From Roseicyclus sp. (GTDB lineage: Bacteria; Pseudomonadota; Alphaproteobacteria; Rhodobacterales; Rhodobacteraceae): DNA of 11,666 bases. Made by a program: the position numbers and the translations under genes. Numbering within the stretch: the stretch's first letter is position 1; each line of letters opens with the position of its first letter. Positions 1 to 6,345 of this stretch are shown here, piece by piece. Below the pieces are notes generated by a model that did no database searches, was not told where the DNA came from, and saw nothing but the letters and a program-made list of their open reading frames with translations. The stretch spans positions 1-11,666 of the forward strand of contig JAGYLB010000065.1 in the NCBI GenBank assembly GCA_018401055.1, given 5' to 3'.

Positions 1-513
1 CACCGCCGTGCCGTGCTGGTCGTCGTGAAAGACGGGGATGTCGCATTCTTCCTTCAGGCGCTGCTCGATGATGAAACACTCGGGCGCCTTGATATCCTCG
101 AGATTGATGCCGCCAAAGGTCGGCGACATCAGCCGGACTGCGCGGCAAAACTCATCGGGGTCCTCGGTATCCAGCTCGATGTCGATGGAATTGACATCGG
201 CGAACCGCTTGAACAGCACCGCCTTGCCTTCCATCACCGGCTTGGACGCCAGCGCGCCAAGATTGCCCAGACCCAGAACCGCCGTCCCGTTCGAGATCAC
301 GGCGACCAGATTACCCTTGGTGGTGTAGTCATACGCCGCCTCGGGCCGTTCGGCGATCACCTCGCAGGGCACCGCGACGCCGGGGGAATAGGCAAGGCTC
401 AGGTCGCGCTGCGTCGCCATCGGTGTCGAGGCATTTATGTCGATCTTTCCCGGATAGGGTTCAAGGTGATAGGCCAGCGCCTCCTCGCGGGTGATCTTGG
501 TCCTGTCGGTCAT
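1..513 (-). CDS. maeB: NADP-dependent malic enzyme (MaeB type), N-terminal part only
   Basis: Malic enzyme decarboxylates malate to pyruvate with reduction of NAD(P), feeding gluconeogenesis, acetyl-CoA supply and NADPH formation in the cytoplasm. The visible 171 residues are the N-terminal malic domain. They include the opening [11 protein letters not shown] (about residues 14-24), the SPGVA segment (43-47), [17 protein letters not shown] (81-97) with the conserved lysine region, EDIKAPECF (139-147), and the metal-binding stretch FHDDQHGT (162-169) at the window edge. The gene continues past the left edge, so neither the NAD(P)-binding domain nor the phosphotransacetylase-like tail typical of long (about 750-residue) MaeB proteins can be checked. 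The MaeB assignment, and NADP over NAD preference, rest on similarity of the N-terminus to long bacterial forms. The ATG start is well supported by a strong purine-rich ribosome binding site nine bases upstream. The gene is divergent from mutS and may share its control region. Confidence 0.88.
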   Translation of the reverse strand, partial: MTDRTKITREEALAYHLEPYPGKIDINASTPMATQRDLSLAYSPGVAVPCEVIAERPEAAYDYTTKGNLVAVISNGTAVLGLGNLGALASKPVMEGKAVLFKRFADVNSIDIELDTEDPDEFCRAVRLMSPTFGGINLEDIKAPECFIIEQRLKEECDIPVFHDDQHGTAV

Positions 514-522
514 TCTGTGGTG

Positions 523-530
523 CCCTCCCT
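523..530 (-). promoter_or_regulatory. Ribosome binding site of the malic enzyme gene
   Basis: Read on the minus strand the bases are AGGGAGGG, followed by nine bases and then ATG. This strong match to the anti-Shine-Dalgarno sequence fixes the malic enzyme start at 513. Confidence 0.7.
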
Positions 531-543
531 AAGCCCGAAAAGC

Positions 544-572
544 GGTGTAGCCACTACCGGTGCAACCGGCAA
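544..572 (-). promoter_or_regulatory. Possible sigma-70-type promoter for the malic enzyme gene
   Basis: On the minus strand TTGCCG (567-572, four of six matches to TTGACA) is followed by a 17-base spacer and TACACC (544-549, three of six matches to TATAAT). The spacing is ideal but the -10 match is poor, as is common in GC-rich alphaproteobacteria. This is read by eye only. An imperfect dyad (CCGGT-GCA-ACCGG) overlaps the -35 element. Confidence 0.3.
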
Positions 573-630
573 CTCGGCTCTTTTGGCGCTTCTATCCGGA
601 CGCGGCCTTGCGTAGGGTTTGAGCCGTCGC

Positions 631-637
631 AAGGGGG
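631..637 (+). promoter_or_regulatory. Ribosome binding site that decides the mutS start
   Basis: AAGGGGG lies five bases before the ATG at 643. A longer reading frame beginning with TTG at 619 has no usable ribosome binding site at a sensible distance, so the ATG is preferred. Confidence 0.65.
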
Positions 638-642
638 ATGGG

Positions 643-3279
643 ATGACGCCACAGGCAACGCCGATGATGGCGCAGTATCTTGAGATCAAGGGGCGGCACG
701 CCGATGCGCTCCTGTTCTACAGGATGGGCGATTTCTACGAGATGTTCTTTGACGACGCCGTCGCTGCGGCGGCCGCGCTCGACATCGCGCTGACCAAGCG
801 CGGACAGCATGCAGGCGATGACATTCCGATGTGCGGCGTGCCGGCGCATAGCGCCGAAAGCTACCTGCTGACCCTGATCCGCAAGGGGTTTCGCGTTGCG
901 ATCTGCGAACAGTTGGAAGACCCGGCCGAGGCCAAGAAGCGCGGCGCGAAATCGGTCGTGCGGCGCGATGTGGTGCGGCTGGTCACACCCGGCACCCTGA
1001 CCGAGGACACGTTGCTCGAGGCGCGGCGCCACAACTACCTGGCGGCCTATGCCGAGATCCGGGGCGAGGGCGCGCTGGCCTGGTGCGATATCTCGACCGG
1101 CGATTTTCAGGTCATGCCCTGCCCACCCGTGCGGCTTGGGCCGGAACTGGCCCGGCTCATGCCATCGGAGGTACTGGTGTCGGACGGTATGCCGTCTGAG
1201 CGAACGGGCGTGATCGCGGATATGGGGGCTGCCGTCACCCAGCTTGCCGCCAGCAGTTTTGACAGCCGGGCCGAGGGGCGCATCGGGGATGTGTTCAAGG
1301 TAGCCTCGCTCGATGCTTTCGGCGCCTTCGGGCGGCCCGAAATCGCGGCCATGGGCGCGGTGATTGACTATCTGACCCTGACACAAAAGGGCAGCTTGCC
1401 GCTTTTGCACCCGCCAAGGCGGCAAAGCGCGGGGCAGGTGTTGCAACTGGATGCCGCGACACGCCGCAATCTGGAATTGACTTATGCGCTATCGGGCGGG
1501 CGGGCGAACACGGTTCTGTCCGTCATTGACCGGACCCTGACCGCAGGTGGCGCGCGTCTGTTGGAGCGGCGGCTGTCAGGACCATCAACCGATTTAAGGG
1601 TGATCCGCGACCGGCACGATGCGGTCGCGTTTTTCGTGTCTGAGTCGCTTGTTCGAGGCGATATTGACGTGCATCTGCGCCGCATACCGGACCTTGACCG
1701 CGCCCTTTCACGCTTGGCGCTAGATCGCGGCGGGCCGCGTGATCTGGCCGCGATACGTGATGGGCTGGCCGGGGCGCAGGCCCTTGCGCAAACCCTCTCG
1801 GGCCTTGCACTGCCCCCCATCTTGTCGGAGGCGCGAGACGGTTTGACCGGCCATGACGCGCTGCGCGACCTGCTTGACCGGGCATTGGTCGCCGAGCCAC
1901 CGCCGCAACTGCGCGATGGCGGCTCTATCGCGCCAGGCTATAGCGCCGAGATGGACGAGGTGCGCCACCTACGCGACCAGGGGCGCAGCGTGATCGGGCC
2001 AATGCAGGCCGAATATGTCGAGGCCACAGGCGTCTCCTCGCTCAAGATCAAGCACAACAACGTCTTGGGCTATTTCATCGAAACGACGGCGACCCATGCG
2101 CAAAAGATGCTGTCACCCCCGCTGTCGGAACGCTTCATCCACCGTCAGACCACGGCCAACGCCGTCCGCTTCACCACGTTGGAACTGTCGGAACTGGAAA
2201 CCAGGATCCTGAACGCCGGCAACCGCGTGCAGGAAATCGAGCGCGCCCTGTTCCAGTCCCTGCGCGAGGCGGCTCTCGCACAGCAAGACGTGATCGGCAC
2301 CACTGCACGCGCGCTGGCGGAGCTTGACCTGACCGCCGCCCTTGTCCGCCGTGCCGTCGAGGGAAACTGGACACGTCCAAAGATGCGCGACGACCGTGCC
2401 TTCGACATCCGCGCCGGGCGGCATCCTGTGGTGGAGGCAGCTTTGGCACGCGACGGTGCGCCCTTTGTCGCGAATGACTGCGCGCTGAACCCAAAAGGCG
2501 ACGGCGCCGCGATCACGCTGTTGACCGGGCCCAACATGGCGGGCAAATCAACGTTTCTGCGTCAGAACGCCCTGATCGCCATACTGGCTCAAATGGGCAG
2601 TTTCGTGCCTGCCGACAGCGCCGAGATCGGCGTGGTCAGTCAGGTGTTCAGCCGGGTCGGGGCGGCGGACGATCTGGCGCGGGGGCGGTCTACCTTCATG
2701 GTCGAGATGGTCGAAACTGCCACCATTCTCAATCAGGCCGACGACCGCGCCCTGGTGATCCTCGACGAGATCGGGCGCGGCACGGCCACTTATGACGGCC
2801 TGTCCATCGCCTGGGCCACGCTGGAACACCTGCATGACGTGAACCGGTGTCGCGCGCTGTTCGCCACTCATTACCATGAGATGACCAGCCTTGCCGCGCG
2901 GCTGGACGGATTGACCAACGCAACCGTCGCGGTGACCGAGTGGCAAGGCGACGTGATCTTTTTGCATGAGGTCCGCGAAGGTGCTGCCGACCGGTCCTAT
3001 GGTGTGCAGGTTGCCAAGCTGGCCGGTCTGCCGGACCGTGTCATCGCGCGGGCGAAAACGGTGCTGAAGGCACTGGAAAAGGGCGAGCGCGGAGGCGGCG
3101 ATCGCAAAGCAGTGATCGACGATCTGCCCCTATTTGCCCCAGCAATGCCAGCACCGGCAAAGCAGGCTGCTTCGTCGGCCGTGGAGGACCGGCTGAAGAC
3201 GATCCACCCCGATGACCTGAGCGCGCGCGAAGCGCTTCAGCTTCTTTATGAATTGAAAGATCTGGCCGAGAAATCCTAG
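643..3279 (+). CDS. mutS: DNA mismatch repair protein MutS
   Basis: MutS recognises base mismatches and small loops and, with MutL, starts post-replicative mismatch repair. The protein of 878 residues is full length for the MutS1 family. The N-terminal mismatch-reading domain carries the Phe-X-Glu motif in GDFYEMF (F31 and E33), which inserts into the mismatch. The lever and clamp domains occupy roughly residues 250-560. The ATPase domain has a clear Walker A, GPNMAGKST (629-637), a Walker B ending in LDE (707-709) followed by IGRGT, and FATHYHE further on. The C-terminus has DDLPLF (about 826-831), which resembles a sliding-clamp binding motif, and a final helix (DLSAREALQLLYELKDL) like the tetramerisation region of enterobacterial MutS. 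The ATG start is chosen from the AAGGGGG site just upstream; a TTG 24 bases earlier is an unlikely alternative. The gene ends tail to tail with grpE, sharing CTAG, and is divergent from the malic enzyme gene. Nothing appears broken. Confidence 0.98.
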   Translation: MTPQATPMMAQYLEIKGRHADALLFYRMGDFYEMFFDDAVAAAAALDIALTKRGQHAGDDIPMCGVPAHSAESYLLTLIRKGFRVAICEQLEDPAEAKKRGAKSVVRRDVVRLVTPGTLTEDTLLEARRHNYLAAYAEIRGEGALAWCDISTGDFQVMPCPPVRLGPELARLMPSEVLVSDGMPSERTGVIADMGAAVTQLAASSFDSRAEGRIGDVFKVASLDAFGAFGRPEIAAMGAVIDYLTLTQKGSLPLLHPPRRQSAGQVLQLDAATRRNLELTYALSGGRANTVLSVIDRTLTAGGARLLERRLSGPSTDLRVIRDRHDAVAFFVSESLVRGDIDVHLRRIPDLDRALSRLALDRGGPRDLAAIRDGLAGAQALAQTLSGLALPPILSEARDGLTGHDALRDLLDRALVAEPPPQLRDGGSIAPGYSAEMDEVRHLRDQGRSVIGPMQAEYVEATGVSSLKIKHNNVLGYFIETTATHAQKMLSPPLSERFIHRQTTANAVRFTTLELSELETRILNAGNRVQEIERALFQSLREAALAQQDVIGTTARALAELDLTAALVRRAVEGNWTRPKMRDDRAFDIRAGRHPVVEAALARDGAPFVANDCALNPKGDGAAITLLTGPNMAGKSTFLRQNALIAILAQMGSFVPADSAEIGVVSQVFSRVGAADDLARGRSTFMVEMVETATILNQADDRALVILDEIGRGTATYDGLSIAWATLEHLHDVNRCRALFATHYHEMTSLAARLDGLTNATVAVTEWQGDVIFLHEVREGAADRSYGVQVAKLAGLPDRVIARAKTVLKALEKGERGGGDRKAVIDDLPLFAPAMPAPAKQAASSAVEDRLKTIHPDDLSAREALQLLYELKDLAEKS

Positions 3280-3833
3280 CCCGGATTCGACGACACGCCA
3301 ACCTGTGCCGGGCGCACCAGACGGTCGTGCAAGATGAACCCCTCGGTCATCACCTGCAAGATATCGCCCGCCTTGGTGCCGGGCACGGGGGCCTCGAACA
3401 TCGCCTCGTGGTTCTGCGGATCGAAACTATCGCCGATCTGCGGTGCGATCAGGGTCACGCCATGCTTGCCCAGCACCTTGATCAGCTCGCGCAAGGTCAA
3501 TTCCACGCCTTCCAGCAGGGCGGCATCGGCATCGCCCGCCGCATCGGACGCGCTATTCAACGCACGGCGGAGGTTGTCGTAAACGGGAAGCAGGTCGCGC
3601 ACGATCCGCGAGCCACCATACTTCTCGGCCTCACGCCGGTCGCGGTCGGCGCGTTTGCGCACGTTTTCCGATTCGGCCAGCGTCCGCAGCAGGCGGTCGC
3701 GCAGCTCGTCGCGTTCGGCTCTGACCGCGTCCAACTCGTCTTGCGGGGCATCCGCGGTTAGATCGACCTCGGCGGTTGTGGTCTCCGCCGTTTCTTGCTG
3801 ATCAGCCATATGGTCATGTTTCGCGTCGGACAT
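3276..3833 (-). CDS. grpE: GrpE, nucleotide exchange factor for DnaK
   Basis: GrpE releases ADP from DnaK and so drives the Hsp70 folding cycle in the cytoplasm; it also acts as a thermosensor in studied species. The 185-residue protein has the family layout: an acidic, disordered N-terminus (about 1-30), a long heptad-like helix for dimerisation (about 32-70, rich in Glu, Arg and Leu), a helical bundle (about 75-125), and a C-terminal beta domain with the conserved NHEAMFEAPVPGTKAGDILQ and GFILHDRLVRPAQVGVS segments. The start at 3833 is supported by GAAGAGG five bases upstream; a second in-frame ATG nine codons in has no such site. The gene lies 30 bases after hrcA on the same strand, so the two are probably one heat-shock operon. 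Its TAG stop overlaps the stop of mutS. dnaK and dnaJ are not in the window. Confidence 0.97.
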   Translation of the reverse strand: MSDAKHDHMADQQETAETTTAEVDLTADAPQDELDAVRAERDELRDRLLRTLAESENVRKRADRDRREAEKYGGSRIVRDLLPVYDNLRRALNSASDAAGDADAALLEGVELTLRELIKVLGKHGVTLIAPQIGDSFDPQNHEAMFEAPVPGTKAGDILQVMTEGFILHDRLVRPAQVGVSSNPG

Positions 3834-3838
3834 GCGTG

Positions 3839-3845
3839 CCTCTTC
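3839..3845 (-). promoter_or_regulatory. Ribosome binding site of grpE
   Basis: GAAGAGG on the minus strand lies five bases before the grpE ATG, within the 30-base hrcA-grpE spacer. It supports the upstream start over the internal ATG at 3809. No room for a full separate promoter is evident in the spacer. Confidence 0.55.
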
Positions 3846-3863
3846 ATCCTTCCATTCGGCGCG

Positions 3864-4961
3864 TTACCCACGGTCGGCAATCAATTTGCCCACCAGCTGC
3901 GCCGTGTAATCCACGATCGGGACGATTCGCCCATAATTCAGACGGGTCGGGCCGATGACACCCACCGCGCCCACGATCTTCCGGTCAGCGTTCATATAGG
4001 GAGAGACCACCAGAGCGGAACCCGAAAGTGAGAAAAGCTTGTTCTCCGACCCGATGAAAATACGCACCCCGTCCCCAGTTTCAGCCAGTTCCAGAAACTC
4101 GGCGATGTCGCGCTTGCGTTCAAGGTCGTCGAAAAGCAGGCGAATACGCTCGAACTCCTCGGCCTCGGCTGCCTCCGACAACAGGTTCGACCGGCCGCGC
4201 ACAATCAGACGGCCCTGTTCCTTGTCCTCGGCATCCCAGACGGCCAGCCCCGCCTCGATCAGATGGTTGGCGATCGCGTCGATTTGGGCGCGGCGCTGAT
4301 CCACCTCGCGCTGCATCTCGTCGCGCAGCGCGCCCAAGGTGCGGTCGGCCAGATGCGCGTTGAGGTAATTCGCCGCCTCGCGCATCGCGCTGGGCGTATG
4401 GCCGGGGGGTGGCTGAAACACCCGGTTTTCCACGTGCCCATCGGAAAACACCAGGACGACAAGGGCGCGATCGGGCGCAAGCGACACGAAGTCGATATGC
4501 TTGACCGGCGCTTCACGCTTGGGCGTCAACACGACGCTGGCCCCATGGGTCGCCTGCGACAGCGCCGCCCCGATCCGGTCAAGCGCCGCGCCTACATCGC
4601 CGGTATTGGACCCGAGCGTGTCATCGAGGCTTTGTTTGTCGGTGGCTGCAAGCTCGCCCACCTCCAGGAAGCCGTCGACAAACATCCGCAGCCCCAATTG
4701 CGTCGGAACGCGCCCAGCCGAGATATGCGGGCTGCCAAGCAAGCCCAGATATTCGAGATCCTGCATCACGTTTCGGATCGTCGCGGCCGAAACCTGTTCC
4801 GACAGACTGCGCGTCAGGGTCCGCGAGCCGACCGGCGCACCTGTTTCAAGGTAGCCCTCGACGACACGGCGAAACACCTCGCGCGACCGGTCGTTCAGGT
4901 CGCCCATCACGGTCTGGTTCGGTGTCTTTCGGTCGGTCGTCGTCATGGTCCTGTGGTCCAT
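3864..4961 (-). CDS. hrcA: Heat-inducible transcription repressor HrcA
   Basis: HrcA represses class I heat-shock genes (classically groESL, and dnaK in some species) by binding the CIRCE inverted repeat; it depends on GroEL for active folding. The protein of up to 365 residues has an N-terminal winged helix-turn-helix (about 24-96) with the family hallmarks GAPVGSRTL, SAATIRNVMQDLEYLGLL and SAGRVPT, followed by the GAF-like HrcA domain and a C-terminus with NYGRIVPIVDYTAQLVGKL. The start is uncertain: the first ATG (4961) has no clear ribosome binding site, and ATGs at 4946 and 4907 would give 360 or 347 residues, all leaving the DNA-binding domain intact. The gene is followed 30 bases later by grpE and is divergent from rph. 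No CIRCE element (TTAGCACTC-N9-GAGTGCTAA) is visible upstream, so autoregulation through a standard CIRCE is not supported here. Confidence 0.96.
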   Translation of the reverse strand: MDHRTMTTTDRKTPNQTVMGDLNDRSREVFRRVVEGYLETGAPVGSRTLTRSLSEQVSAATIRNVMQDLEYLGLLGSPHISAGRVPTQLGLRMFVDGFLEVGELAATDKQSLDDTLGSNTGDVGAALDRIGAALSQATHGASVVLTPKREAPVKHIDFVSLAPDRALVVLVFSDGHVENRVFQPPPGHTPSAMREAANYLNAHLADRTLGALRDEMQREVDQRRAQIDAIANHLIEAGLAVWDAEDKEQGRLIVRGRSNLLSEAAEAEEFERIRLLFDDLERKRDIAEFLELAETGDGVRIFIGSENKLFSLSGSALVVSPYMNADRKIVGAVGVIGPTRLNYGRIVPIVDYTAQLVGKLIADRG

Positions 4962-4967
4962 TCGGGC

Positions 4968-4996
4968 TTGCGTCCGGGGGGGCGCGCGGACTATCC
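4968..4996 (+). promoter_or_regulatory. Weak candidate promoter for the rph-rdgB-hemW cluster
   Basis: The 62-base spacer between hrcA and rph must hold divergent promoters if neither gene is read from elsewhere. On the plus strand TTGCGT (4968-4973) is separated by 17 bases, including a run of seven G, from CTATCC (4991-4996). Only the TTG and TAT cores match the consensus, so this is a low-confidence reading. I see no better pair on the minus strand for hrcA. Confidence 0.25.
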
Positions 4997-5011
4997 CGCA
5001 AGATGTAGATC

Positions 5012-5017
5012 AGGGAG
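5012..5017 (+). promoter_or_regulatory. Ribosome binding site of rph
   Basis: AGGGAG lies six bases before the ATG at 5024 and supports that start for RNase PH. Confidence 0.65.
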
Positions 5018-5023
5018 ATATCT

Positions 5024-5737
5024 ATGCGTCCTTCCGGCCGAAACCTAGACGAAATGCGCGAGATTTCCATCGAGACCGGGGTCACGCGCCATGCCGAGGG
5101 GTCGTGTTTGATCCGCTGCGGCGGCACGCATGTGCTGTGCACCGCCTCGCTCGAGGAACGGGTGCCGCCCTTTCTGAAGAACACCGGCCTTGGCTGGGTC
5201 ACGGCGGAATACGGCATGCTGCCGCGCGCCACCCACACCCGGATGCGGCGCGAGGCCGCCAGCGGCAAGCAATCGGGCCGCACGCAGGAAATCCAGCGCC
5301 TGATCGGCCGCGCCTTGCGCGCCGGTGTCGACCGGTCGGCGCTTGGAGAACGGCAGATCACCATCGATTGCGACGTCATTCAGGCCGATGGCGGCACGCG
5401 CTGCGCCTCGATCACCGGGGGATGGGTCGCGCTGCAACTGGCGGTCAACAAGCTGATCAAGGCGGGCGATATCACCAGCAACCCGATCACCGATCACATC
5501 GCGGCGGTGTCTTGCGGCATCTACGCAGGGCAATCAGTGCTGGACCTCGACTATCTCGAGGACAGCGAGGCGGGCACCGACTCGAATTTCGTGATGACCG
5601 GTGCAGGCGCCTTGGTCGAGGTGCAGGCCAGCGCAGAAGGTTCGGCCTTTTCGCGCGCGCAGTTCGACGAAATGCTTGCCCTTGCGGAACATGGCATCGC
5701 GGCGTTGGTCGCGGCGCAAAAAGCCGCGGTCACCTGA
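5024..5737 (+). CDS. rph: Ribonuclease PH
   Basis: RNase PH is a phosphate-dependent 3'-5' exoribonuclease that trims tRNA precursors and other RNAs, acting as a hexameric ring. The 237-residue protein has normal length and starts with the family opening [12 protein letters not shown]. Phosphate-binding residues are in place: R86 within [15 protein letters not shown] (85-99) and T125-R126 within [11 protein letters not shown] (122-132). Two conserved acidic residues (D180 and D186) lie in the stretch [11 protein letters not shown], as expected for the metal site. The start follows a clear ribosome binding site. It is the first gene of a compact cluster and its TGA overlaps the ATG of rdgB by one base (TGATG), so rdgB is likely translated by coupling. 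The rph-rdgB pairing is common in bacteria. The gene looks intact. Confidence 0.98.
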   Translation: MRPSGRNLDEMREISIETGVTRHAEGSCLIRCGGTHVLCTASLEERVPPFLKNTGLGWVTAEYGMLPRATHTRMRREAASGKQSGRTQEIQRLIGRALRAGVDRSALGERQITIDCDVIQADGGTRCASITGGWVALQLAVNKLIKAGDITSNPITDHIAAVSCGIYAGQSVLDLDYLEDSEAGTDSNFVMTGAGALVEVQASAEGSAFSRAQFDEMLALAEHGIAALVAAQKAAVT

Positions 5738-6345
5738 TGCGGCGCTTCGGGGGTGACCATCTTCTGATCGCGACCCACAATCACGGCAAACTGGAAGAAA
5801 TGGAGGCGCTGCTCGCGCCCTATGGCATCCGCGTGACCTCTGCCTCTGACCATGGTCTGCCGGAGCCCGATGAGACCGGCACCACTTTTGTCGAAAACGC
5901 TCGGATCAAGGCGCATGCGGCAGCGCAGGCAACGGGCCTGCCCGCCCTGTCCGACGACAGCGGGATAGAGATCGACGCTCTAGGCGGCGCGCCCGGTGTC
6001 TACACCGCCGATTGGGCGGAAACGCCCAATGGCCGCGATTTCGTCATGGCAATGCACAAGACCCATGACCTGCTGGAGGCCAAGGGCGCGCCCTACCCCC
6101 GCACCGCGCGATTTTGCTGCACCTTGGTTCTCGCCTGGCCCGATGGTCACGACGAAGTTTTCCCCGGTGTGATGGAGGGGCAGATCGTCTGGCCGATGCG
6201 CGGCGATCAGGGCCACGGCTATGATCCGATCTTTCAGCCCGAGGGCCACAGTCTGACCTTTGGCGAAATGGATCGCTGGGAAAAGAACAAGATCAGCCAC
6301 CGCGCCAAGGCTGTGGAAAAGCTGCGGCAGGTCCTTGGTGGCTGA
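5737..6345 (+). CDS. rdgB: dITP/XTP pyrophosphatase (RdgB/HAM1 family)
   Basis: This enzyme hydrolyses the deaminated purine nucleotides dITP, ITP and XTP to monophosphates and pyrophosphate, keeping them out of DNA and RNA. The 202-residue protein shows the family motifs: ATHNHGKLEEME (12-23) for substrate phosphate binding, ALSDDSGIEIDALGGAPG (70-87) with the catalytic-site aspartates D73 and D74, GHGYDPIF (159-166), and SHRAKA (187-192) near the C-terminus. The ATG is chosen because it overlaps the rph stop by one base and leaves little before the first beta strand; the same frame stays open far upstream through rph, but that extension is a shadow. No separate ribosome binding site is needed if translation is coupled to rph. 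Its last eight bases overlap the GTG start proposed for hemW. Confidence 0.97.
   Translation: MRRFGGDHLLIATHNHGKLEEMEALLAPYGIRVTSASDHGLPEPDETGTTFVENARIKAHAAAQATGLPALSDDSGIEIDALGGAPGVYTADWAETPNGRDFVMAMHKTHDLLEAKGAPYPRTARFCCTLVLAWPDGHDEVFPGVMEGQIVWPMRGDQGHGYDPIFQPEGHSLTFGEMDRWEKNKISHRAKAVEKLRQVLGG

Noticed and set aside
13..615. Plus-strand open frame of 200 codons opposite the malic enzyme gene
   Set aside because: Shadow of the conserved malic enzyme frame, which carries clear family motifs and a strong ribosome binding site; the plus-strand product has no recognisable domain.
592..1446. Long minus-strand open frame (284 codons) opposite mutS
   Set aside because: It lies wholly antisense to conserved mutS codons apart from its last few bases, has a His/Arg/Gly-rich composition typical of GC-rich shadow frames, and resembles no family I recognise.
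4427..4442. Possible second parS around CACGTG in hrcA
   Set aside because: Only the CACGTG core and part of the left arm match; the right arm (CCCAT instead of AAACA) fails, so ParB binding is unlikely.
4967..4997. RpoH-type heat-shock promoter (CTTG ... CTATCC) before rph
   Set aside because: The spacing from CTTG to the -10-like element is 20 bases, longer than the 17-18 expected as I recall the alphaproteobacterial RpoH pattern, and the -10 element matches poorly.
4263..5048. Plus-strand open frame of 261 codons opposite hrcA
   Set aside because: Antisense to hrcA and running across its promoter spacer into rph; no recognisable domain and no coding-like composition.
4945..5736. Extended N-terminus for RdgB reaching back through rph
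   Set aside because: The open frame is a by-product of GC-rich sequence; RdgB is full length from the ATG at 5737, which overlaps the rph stop in the usual coupled way.
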